64,000 bases of DNA. It comes from Axinella damicornis (taxonomy: Eukaryota > Porifera > Demospongiae > Axinellida > Axinellidae). The position numbers were made by a program, and so were the translations under genes. The DNA lies in the NCBI GenBank assembly GCA_963931865.1, contig OZ007507.1, forward strand, positions 12,624,932 through 12,688,931, in the 5' to 3' direction. How positions within the stretch are numbered: position 1 is the first letter of the stretch; every line of letters starts with the position of its first letter. Below the pieces are notes generated by a model. It did not search any database, had not been told where the DNA came from, and saw only the letters and a list, made by a program, of their open reading frames with translations. Positions 37,801-49,800 of the stretch are shown here, one piece after another.

Positions 37801-40800
37801 GTGCTGTGATTTTGCAGTTATGTACTTCTATCTTGTACTTACAGCTGGCAGTGACTTTCGTCCTCCCATGAGCATGGAACGCACATTTACCTCGGCTAAT
37901 CCAAATGAACCTCGGTGTGTGACAATCATCATAGAGGATGACCACGCCCTTGAGGTCACAGAGACTTTCAATGTCCACCTGGCCAGCTCTGATGAGGATG
38001 TGAAGTTCATATACAACTACTCTACTGTAACCATTCTTGACAACGATGGTATGTACGAAAGTGCATTAAGAATTGCAATATAAGAGCTGCTAATTAGAAT
38101 ACATAACTATATCTGTCATTCATCAATCTATCAAGCACTATCTGATTCACTAACTAAAGAAAAAGCAATGTATGAACAATGGTATATGGTAAATTCCTGT
38201 GACTGCCATAATGCCATGCCTTAGTTTGTTCCGTACATAAACTTATATCATAATTATGCACATAAATAACTAGGTTTGAAATCTGGAAGCACTTCCTTGT
38301 ATGACTTGACATGCAGTAGTGATATGGTTGTTTCTACCTACTTATTTTATAATAAGTGACGGTGATTTTTCTTTCCTCTGAAAGATGCCATGGTTGAGTT
38401 CACTATGGACAACTATGTTGTGTCTGAGCGTAACGGCAGTGTCTTGGTCTGTGTATCCTTAACTGGGTATGTCGAAAGACTTGTTGTTGTAACTGTCTTC
38501 ACAGTGGGCGGATCAGCAGTAGGTGAGTATACTCTTGTGTGGTGGATTTGTATTATGGTTATATATGACAATTATACCTTGCAATTGGATTGATACGTAT
38601 AATTATTGTGACAAGGTTGTGTATGTATGTAGAAGTGCAAGGCATGTATGTAACACTGGAGTTACAATGATGGTGGGGGTTGGAGGGGCAGGACTACACT
38701 TGTGATGTGTACTTTGTACTTTGTACTTTGTACTTTGTACTTTGTACTTTGTGAATAACAGAAGTGGGGGTTCAGGGGACGGGACAAAACAGTGATGGGC
38801 ATGACCTTCATGATGTGAACTGAGCGAACTACTCAAATATATTTGTGTACGTATGTGTATTGTTGTGTTGGTTTTCACATAGGATCTTATATTACCTCTA
38901 TAGCTATCATGGACTATAATACCACTTCACAAGTACTGGAGTTCAATGCAGCTGAAGAGCAGTGTGTCAGCATTGTCATTAACATGGATGGGGTTCTGGA
39001 GGAGAGAGGAGAGCAGTTCACTGTTGTTCTAACTACCCGTGATGATGCTCTACTAGTTGGGCGGCAGTTTGCCACAGTTACCATCGTGGAGAGTGATGGT
39101 GTGTAGTAGGGGTTATTATGCTCCTGTTTTGGATGGCCAGTAGTGATAACAGTACTGTACCTACTTAGCCGGCTAATTCATACTTATCCTTCATCTACTC
39201 TCTAGTAGTTTTTTTTTTTTTTACGCATGAAAACTACACACTCACCCGTACCGTTTTAGCAGTCAAAGTAGAATCCTGGATGTTCAGTGGTTAATGTGCC
39301 CATTATTCAGGGAATAGCCTCCCAGTTAAAGCTCGTACAATACACGTCTTAAAAAAGACACAGTCCTTCAGAACACTTTTCCAACTCGATCCACCTTTGC
39401 CGCAAAACAGATTGAGGCTGGTTCTGAGAAACAGAAGGTTACTTAGGTTCGAATAGGCAGAAGGCTTCTTGTGAATACATAAGCTTCAGAGAAGCAGATC
39501 TTCCTGAGCTTCACGTAAATCTTGATCCTGAGTATGCTTAGGTCTCCTTAGGTCTTTTGGAACTACAGTTTCAGCGGGATCAGCACAGTCTATACATAAC
39601 AATAGCAGTTCACAATTTTTAAAGACATGTACTGTATCGCTGGAGTTTGTCGCCACTTTCTGTCAATCTCATTGACCATACAAAAATTACCTTGTCGCAG
39701 TTATTGTTGAGATATTTATTACTCCATTCTCCATTTCTTTGCACTTCTCTCCTGCTCCTGCAACTTCCTCCACTCAGTTGTGATCATTGGCCTTGCACAG
39801 ACTGCGTACAGTATGCCAGAGGAGGATCCATCTGGTCAAGGCAATACTGTGATGGTGTGTATAGTTCTGACCGGGGAGCTGGACGATGATGTGGAAGTTG
39901 TCCTCACAACTATGTCGGGATCTGCTACAGGTGATAGTTCAGTTCTGCTACGGAATGTCGCTCACTTATTGGGGATGAATTTGTCTGTATTTTGTAACAA
40001 GCACATAATTATGAGGAAGTTTACTGCTCAATGATAACTTCCCATAACTAGAGGTGTTCATAGAACACATACCCCACACAGAGTGGATAGATCCTTCTAG
40101 CTCTAGTCACCAATTGGATTCCTATGCTCGTACTTACCTTATACTGCAAGGTATAGCGGTTAACAGGATTGTTGATCAATTATGTATCCTCTATTATGAT
40201 CTGGATCCAGGTGGAGTGGACTATGTGGACATCATTCAGCAGTCAATGTCATTGGATTTCACTTTTGATAGTTCACGTAAAAAGGTAGTGAAGACTTTGT
40301 CCTTTCAGGGGTGTGCCAAAGCACTATTATTGACCCTCCCCCCACCTCTTCTCTCTCCTCCATTTAAGAGAAGTCCTGCATCAAGCCAGCAGTGTACAAC
40401 CATCTCCTTCATAAGTGATGACCTGGTGGAGGATGATGAAACCTTCCATCTCCTGCTGAACACCACGGATGAACGGGTCATGCTCTACCCAGCAACAGCA
40501 ACTGTCACCATCACCAGCAATGATGGTCAGCTTCTTAATAATTAATTATTAACCTTGGATGTGGTATACTATTGAAGAAATCTGTAGTACTATCACAGGT
40601 TAAATAGGCCCACACTTGATGTTTTGTGCGACCACTCATGCCATTGTTTTCTATAAAATATGGTAAAAATGATCATCATCAAATTATGTGTGCCATTCTA
40701 TCAAATGAGGCATCTACTATATCATAGCTAGTACATTCTCTTACTGAGTCATTAAGTGGTATTCCCCAGTTAAACACAAATTATACTCCATTGGTGGCGA

Positions 40801-43800
40801 ATCAGGTCCGGCAGACCTGACAACTGCCGGACAATTGTTTGGTGTCTGGAGGTCAGACCCTACAAGGGTGTGCTTCGCACCATCGAAATTGGCCTCAATT
40901 GCTTCCGCCACCTCTGTACTCTGGAGCGCATAACGGCATAGAGAGCGGGCGGAAGGGAGTGAGCATGCAACGACCACGCAAGGTTAAATTTCCCACGGTA
41001 TAGTCTCTTTACTATTTTAGCTCACACGTGTGCAGAGACTTAATGAAGGATGACTACAGGAAGACAGAGAAAGCTAGTATGGACCTTATTGGCAATGAGG
41101 GCATACTAGCAGTGACAGAAAGTGCTGTATGACAACGTAGTCAATCAAACCGTTTCACACATCCCACTAGTGTAAAAAAAAACAACAACTGCCCTTCAGC
41201 TCTTCTGGTGTTGATAACTGCTGCAATGGGAAACCTCCTGCGACACTTACGGACACAATCTTCTCCCAATGTTTTCAAAATGTTATCTTATGCTTGGTCG
41301 TTTTACGCTCCTTCCCTTTCTTCCGCTCCCTCTGTCATTATGTACTCCTGATGTTACTCAATGTATGCTTCATTGACTATTCCCTTTCTGAACTTCCCAG
41401 ATGCCGACATTGCCCTGCAACAGAGTAGCCACTCTGTAGGTGAGGCAAATGGATTTGTAACAGTGTGTGCTGAGCTGCCAACAGGAAACTTGGAGAGGAG
41501 TGTTACAGTGTATCTAAGCACTGCCAGTGCCACAGCAACTGGTGAGTAATATGGTGCACAGATGGCACGTGTTACACTACTGGTAGGGGGAAAATTATGC
41601 TGCGTAAAATTAATGTTTGACTACTTACAAATGGCCTACAAAGATTCTGACTACACCATTTTGGGCTGAATCTCACTTTAATTGGTGGTGGGGATACAAT
41701 TAGTGCTTTGTCTTCTCATCGGATGCTATTGCTCGAGTGTTCTCTTCGACTCTTGTTGCCAGTACAACTCTTACGAAAGGCCTACAAAGATTCTGACCAC
41801 ACAGTTGTGATCACTGTCGCTCACTAATTAGTGATTATGAACTGGAATTCACCATGCTGGTGAAGTTGTGAGCACTGAAGCATGATGACAGTGTAGTCAG
41901 TCTCTCTCTATGCCCTCCACTGAGCCTGGGAGGGTTTTTTTGGCTTAATTTACTTCCCTACCAGTAGTGTAATAACTGCAGAATTCTATTTCTCTGGAGG
42001 CCACTTTGAGCCTTTGGATCTCTTAAACGTACCTTATTCCCACTTCAAACTCCACACAAGTGTCCTTTTTTGCAATCCTGATCAGATTTATAACTCCTGC
42101 CACACTCGTTCATTAATGAGCTTTTGCGCTTTCACCTTGTGCCTGTCCAGACTACTTCGGCTAATGTCTGAAATACTTGAAATCTACTGTCTAATGCGAT
42201 TCTTCATGCAGGTGATCAAGACTACAATCAACTAAGCGTGCAACTCACTTTCATTGCTGGATCACAAGCTGGTTCTACTGCCTGTGCAAATATTTCCATT
42301 ATCAATGATGACATCTTGGAGGACGATGAGTCCTTCACTGTAACATTGAGCTCCGGTGATCCAGTCAACTTCGATGTGTCAATGGGCTCTTGCACAATTA
42401 TTGAAGATGCCGATTGTGAGTTGATAATGCATGGACTTTAGTAGGTGTCATTTTCCACGAGATACGCAGTTTGAAAATTACGTGCAACATATCACATTAA
42501 AATATAAGTATGAAGCTAAATATTCACTGTGATCATATGAATGCCGGTTAATAGATCATCAAATTACCTTAGCACCACATTGGAATGCTCCTCATATCTC
42601 TTTCCTGTTTGTAACGGACTATGAGTTACGTATATGCCTGCCTGTTGAGAGGTCTCACGTGGTAGGCAGGCTATTCCAGACACCCATGTGTAAAATATCT
42701 ACTCACGTGCATGCAGGGATATAATAATTATCTCACTCTAACTCGTTACCTGTCCGTCCAAGCGGTTTGAGCAGTGAAGGCCTTGTAGAAGGCTCATTTC
42801 AGGATAGAAGTGTCAGAATTCAGAAAATACTAGCATCTACATAACTCACAGACCAGAGATTCACTCGAGAGGCTCAAAAACATTGCGTGAATGTCGACAA
42901 TTAGCTGTTCTAATTTATACAACTTGACCACACCCTGTTTCTAACATTACTGCCACAACTTACGGTATCTTATGCATGCTGCGCTGCCGGAATGCCCTAG
43001 CTATTCTCATCGATTGTGCATGCTGTATTGAATGATCGGCAGTTAAAACATCGCGCATGGGGTACATGCTCTGCTGAGCACCTCTAGTTGAACAGTATTA
43101 TACTTCTAGACAGTGTCAAACATTCTTTTAGCTACAAGATAGTTTAATTAAAAGTGTCAGCATTGTTCAATAACATTTTGGTGTGTCTTTCAAGTCGGTG
43201 ACTTGCGGGTATCTTTATGAACATTGGGACTCAAGAGCTACTTACTCCACTGATCATGAGATATAAGCTCATTGAGGTGCTTGCACTTAGTCAGTGACCC
43301 ATGTTCATGCCAGGGCTTAACTTTCATTTTCTTTTACTACTACTTTTAGAGGACTCTTAATGTCAGAGAAAATCAGGATTACCTTGTATCCATGATTAAT
43401 TCTTGGGTGTACATAGAAATGGAGTTTGGTGATTGGATCTCTTTTCACATTCTCTTGCAGTTATCACCGTAAGTCTGGAGCAGGAAAACTTCACTGTGAT
43501 TGAAGGTGGTGCTCCTGTGCTTCCAGTCAACGCTGTAATTACTAATGGAAGTCTGGAACGAGAGGTTGAAATCAGCTTCTTTACAGTTGCTATTACTGCG
43601 ACAGCAGGTATGGATTATTCATTGGGTGGTAGTGGCATCTCACATCTGCATATAGCCACAGGATATTCTCATTACAGCACGAGGTATTTATGGGTACTAG
43701 AATGACCCCGACCTATGGGTGGTAGCTATCTAGCAACAGAATCATCTAATGTGGCCTTCAACCACCCTCTGATCAAGCAGCCCTACACCCTGCCCGATTC

Positions 43801-46800
43801 TAAATCAGCTATCGGTGTTGCGGCCAGCAGCACTATGACAATTGTGGGCATGCTCACACAGTGGCGTCACACATATTTACAGAAACGGTCACATAAAGGC
43901 CATGGTCAATGATTGCTACACGTGTACTACTGTGCATGCTCGGAAGTTGACTTACACATGGCAACCATGCACAGTATTGTCTTGATAGATGTATTGCACG
44001 TCTGTTTAAATGTGGTGGGGTGAGGGGGATGTAGCTATCCAGTGACATGGCCTCCCATGATTCCGTACACCGGTATGAACCGGTTTTGTTCACCTTTTAG
44101 TCACCTAATTCTATTCTATGGAGGTCATATGGATCCCTTGAATGTACCGTATTCCACTTTGCTTCACGTGGGTTTTGAAGCTCCTGACTTCACACAGGTG
44201 TCACTGCAGCCATCCTGTGCAGATTTGACTGGAAGCACACCACATGTTGATGTGCTTTTGATAGTCACAGCTCTATGCCAATGACTACACGTATTGACTG
44301 GTTCATTGCCACAAATAGAGTCCGTACAAAGCCAGAAAACTGTTTTCTAAGCCCTTTTTGCAAAGAAGGAGAGATATATCCCATCCAGTGCTTTCTACAG
44401 CCAAGCCAGAAAGCAACCATGTTACCTTAGCTTAGCACTGAAACCACCTCCCCATGTACCGCCCTTGCCGGAAGCTAACCATGCAAGCTCATCACATATA
44501 TGAGTATGCAATTACCATTCAATCGTGGTTTCGTCTCTTTAACGACAGTAGTTACTAAAACACAGTGTAACTAGCTATGTAGCTAGCTATTGAGGAGTGA
44601 TAACTAGATTTATACGTTGGTGAAGAAACCGACTTCTTAGCCAGAGTGGTATGAGATGTACGAATAATTATTGTTTCTCGTGCTAGTGTTACAGTGACTA
44701 AGAAAGTGACTAAGCCACTGAACAATGTATAGTGTGTACCTACTTCTGGGCTAGGTTGGTGTTATCGTTGGTACAGTTAATGTAACAGGTTTCTGTTATA
44801 CTTCCCTATAGGTGTTGACTATGGGTCTGTGAGTTTGACTGTTACATTCTTCTCTGGAGAAACCGTTGGTGCCACACAAACAATCAATGTTAACATCACA
44901 AATGACCAAAGCGTGGAAGATGACGAATTTTTCAGGGTCAATATAACTTCTGCTGATCCAGTTATGTTTGAGATATCCAGCGCTGAAGTCACCATACAAG
45001 AGGATAGCACTGACGGTATGTCAACACAATGTTGTAGTGTACTGGTGTTCAGTTCATTTCACACGTAAACTAGCTGCAAAGTTTGGATTTTAACACTGGT
45101 ATACAGTCGTCTCTCCCATACTTTTCCCAGTGGAATGTTTATTCTTGGTGTTATTCAAGGTCGAATAATTGGAGGCCTAATGAGTGAGGCTAGTAATTTG
45201 AAAGCGTACAAAGTATTGTTTTCCGTTACAATCCTTCAGTTGTTGCCAAGTGGTTAAAGCATTTGACTGTGGACCAAAAGTACCTGGTTCAAATTCAAAT
45301 CACCTGTTGCTTCACTGGTGAAGTGCTTTCTTTACCCCTCCATAGCCATCACTTGGCTAAAAAGACTTGAAAGTAAAAATTGAACACCTTACCTTTTAGC
45401 TACCTTATATACACCGTAACCTCCTTTCTTTATTGTTCACCTGCATAATGGCACGGAAGTGAACATGAACTAATAAACTCTCTTGTTCCATATAGCGGTC
45501 ACGATAGGGTTTAATGAGACTGGAGAATCAGTTGAAGAAAATGCTGGGAATGTGACTATCCATGTAATCATTATTTCTGGAACTTTGGAGCGCGAACTTT
45601 GTGTGGAAATCATCCCGGAATCAGGCAGTGCATCAGGTATGGCCCTAGTTGCAGTTAATTTACGCGGTGCGGAAATTGTCATGGTATTAGCGGATGCAGT
45701 AAGACCGCGAATATTAAATGTGCAAAATATTTTTCCACAGCTAGGCGCTAGGCATAACAGTTACTGTCCTTTGTATTCCTGAGCTCATGTTCACACAGTA
45801 GCTCTTCCCAGGCAGTTGCTTCCCATACGTATGTCGCTGTAGTTGTGGTAGCCACACATACACAGCTCGATTGCTATCTCATCCACCATCGGCGTGATCA
45901 CACATGTCAATAGTAAGTCATTATGAGCGGAATTATTCTTTTTGGGGGATGTAATCAGCGAAATATTTGTGCATCACGTTTAGTGACTAGACCGCAAAAT
46001 TATTGCCACGTGAAATAATCGGCAACTACGGTATGTCCTGACTATAGTTACAGATATACAGGTTTTTGAATGAGACATATCTGCACTTACAACGAGAAAT
46101 AACGGGAATGTGTTTGCATCCTCTATCTTGTGGTTTTTGGTATATTCAATGATTGAACAGGCATTGTACTGCTGGTTACGCCAAGTGTTTTGCTCCTCCT
46201 TGTAATCCCTAGAGTGTCATTTTGTGGAATATAATGTCAGAGAAAGTGACTTGTAACTATCTCTTTCTTGCAACAGGTGGTGGCGTTGATTTCATGGCTG
46301 AATCAGTAAAGCTGACATTTAGTCGCACTGTTTTTCGAGCGTATAAAGTGATCAGCATCATCGATGACGGAATATTTGAAAGTGATGAAACATTTAGTCA
46401 TCGTATTCGAACTGATGATCCAGCTGCTATTCTGGACCCTGCCACTGCTACAGTCACAATACTAGATGATGATGAAGGTTAGGTTAGGTCTTGTTGCTGT
46501 ACATATGTGACTCTACTCTCATTATATTGACTGCACTGTGACCACCACCTGAATTTTATGCTTTCTTTCTACAGTGTGCATTGGGTTTCTAGAATCCTCC
46601 TACACTGTGTGCGAAGGGGCCCAAACCCCATTATTCTTGTGTGTATTCTTGGTATCAGGTGTACTTGGTCGTGATGTCACTGTCACTGTCCAGACAGAAG
46701 ATGACACGGCTGTTGGTATGTACTGTAGTCGTGTGTTATTAGGCACAGCTACACTTACAGGCATAATTATATTCACTGTTAGGTTCAGGTTCGACTCTCG

Positions 46801-49800
46801 TCTCAGCTGCTCTTTGTTAAGCACTGAAGTCTTCTTCCAGAAACTCAGCCTTTTTCGATCCTACAGAGCGGAAAAAGCTATAATTCGAAATGAAGCATAC
46901 TTCCTATTTGAGGATTGTCATTCGATATTAAGCTCCTCTTGCTTATAGGTGCATAATTATTTCCTTCCTGTGGAGTTACAGGCGCATGCGCCTAATAACA
47001 CGTGACTACGATATACTATGAAGTGCTTAGCATTTCCTTGTCTACTCTGTAATTACTTGACAATAATTAAGTGCAACAAGGGCAATGATTGTACATGTTG
47101 TGTTGCATGTATGCATGAAGCTAACACCTTGTGTTATGAAGGGGTGTGTGTGGGTGCACAACTGACCATTCATTACAGTGCTCCCAGCAAATTGATTGTG
47201 CTCCCAATCAATATTGATTTGTATAGGTAATCACATGGGTTTTGAGTGCAATTTGGGAATAATTGCACGATTAACAGGCAAAGTAATTGCACAAGCGATA
47301 GTGAGTGCAATTTATGCCTGTTGTGAGTGCATTTATTCCCAAATGGCACGAGAATACATGTGATTAAATACTAATCATATATTTCCAGTGGTCGACAGGA
47401 AGCATGCAGTTGGTTTAAGCGATTAAAGTCACGCCCCAGCCACAAAAGTGCTCGAGCGCGAGCGAACTACACGCTCAGACTAGTACCGCTTACCTTATTT
47501 GCCCAGAGTACTGACCTGTTGTGTAGTGAAGCTTTGGGACGGAAGCACGGTGTTGCAACGGACACCTAGGTCCCAAAACAGCAGCACAGAGCCTGTGTGC
47601 GCATAACAGCCACGAACAGTATGTTTGCAGCGCTAGTATGGCACAATGACTAGCACCACCGTTTCTGTGACAATACTTTTGGCAGAACTGTTCTAACAGC
47701 TCTGCTCTCTCAGGACAATGGAGTTAAAACTTCGAGAGGGGCTTAGAACCTGCTAAACCTGGGTCACTATACTTGTATCAAATTTGAGACCTTAACTCCC
47801 AGGTTTAGAGAAATGGTGACCCTAAAGTATTTTGTATACTCAGTTGGCATGTGAAGCCATAGCTCTGCTGGAATGTCATGTGACTTAATTAATTTTTTGA
47901 GATTGGTCACAAAATGGTTATGGTACATTTCTATAAACTTATTTTGACCATAGATAATGTTGGTTTGAAAAGTTTGTCACAGAAACCAACGTGTCCTCTC
48001 TGTGCTGGGAGCACTGTAGCTGTGGTCGTTACTACCTAGTTGTTTATTGCATCATACCTCCATTGTGCTACCTTAGTCATTCAACAGTTAGAAGTGTCTT
48101 CATGCATGTTTATCCTACAGCTGCTGGAGATTATACTCCTTTTTCACTGGATTTCACTGTTAGAAGTGATCAAATGGGAGTGGTTCCGTGTATTTTTTTA
48201 ACCACCACCGATGATAGTGAATCTGAACCCCGTGAAAGGTTCTTTATTACAATGACCACTGGCATCTCCCGTGTCAAGACTGCAGATGATACTCCACTAA
48301 TTGTCAACGATGATGACCGTAAGTTGTGTCTGTGAAAACATTTGATGATGGTAGAAACACAGTATCATACGTAGGTAATAATAGCGGTTGCATTTACGAC
48401 AAATTTTGTGCTGAATACTGTTTTGTGAGTGAAGCAATTTTGATGGCACCTGGTGGATTTCTCTGCATGCTTTATCCTGCTTTGATCCTGCGAGCACAGG
48501 AGCTAATTCCAACTGTTGCAGTCAGTGTATAGACATTTTGATCTGTCCATTGTTACGTAAGAAATGACATTAGCTACTGTTTTGAGAAGAAGGGTGGGAT
48601 TACCTTAGAAGTTTCTTTTGACACTAGCTTTATTGTCCCCTGTTACAATGTTTGCTGTGCTATGGATGGGTAAGATGCATATTCTTATCATCAACTTTTG
48701 ACTGTTCCTTCTACATGCAGCAATTGTAGAGCCATGTTTCACTGGAAACTCTCCGATGGTCACTGGAGACACAGTAGATATTCAGATTGATGTGCAAGGC
48801 TGTGCTACCATCACTTGTTCGCTTACACGTGGAAGTACACCTGTTCTAACACCACAAGACTGTAAGTGGATTGCAGCATGCAAATAACACTTTATGCATG
48901 CATCTGTCCGTCCTTTGACTGTGTGCAAGTGTGTTACGGTGGCTTCTGACAGTGTAGGTACAGTCCAAATCAAATATTTCGAGTCTCTGTGGGTGATAGC
49001 TACAATCCTTCGATCATAACAGGGACAGGTGGTGTGGGTATGGAACACTAGCTACAATACTTCATTCCTGGCAGAGCATTGTTCCAAGCTAGCTATGTGC
49101 GTGATGTGCATTGTTTTACTGAGAATATTGTACTGTATGTCTGCAGGTACTCCACCACCTGGTTCCTCAACTGGGATGACCAGGTTTACTAACCTACCTC
49201 CGCTCAACCTCCCATTTACTCTTACTCTGTCAGTGCAACCACTTTGTGGGCAGGCTGCTTTCCAAGTGACTCATGACTTTAGTAGAGGTATATGCCACAT
49301 GGCCAGTACAGGTTACTCACGCACTGTCTCTGCACTGCAGCTTTATTACATAATATTGCATGCTGCTGCCTATTTTTCAATCGGAGAACGTCAAATAATG
49401 GTACAATTGAGTGTGTGTGATCTTTGTATTCTTGTACTTTCCAGACAACCCAATATGTTCGGCACATCTGATCAACAAGGGAGTAACTGTCACGGGCAAT
49501 AACGCTACCATTGAGTGGGAGGGGACTGGACCTAGTGCAACCACTGTGGTATCAGCATTTCAATGCCGATTGGATCGTGATGCTGGTGGAATTTACTTGC
49601 CATGTAAGATGTCGATGTGCATGTGGGAGCTAAGGGAAGGAGAGGCAGAGGAGGGGGGAGGGGGAGCTAGGAGGAGGAGTGGGGAGGGGGACATGCATGG
49701 TGAGGGAGGTGGGGAGCTAGTGGGGGAGGGGGAGGTGGTGGGAGAGGGGGAAGCAGGGGAGGGGGGAGGGGGAGGTGGTGGGGGGAGGGAGGTAGTGGGG

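Noticed and set aside
45237..45330. Functional tRNA gene
   Set aside because: Boxes are degenerate and no consistent acceptor and anticodon stems can be drawn.
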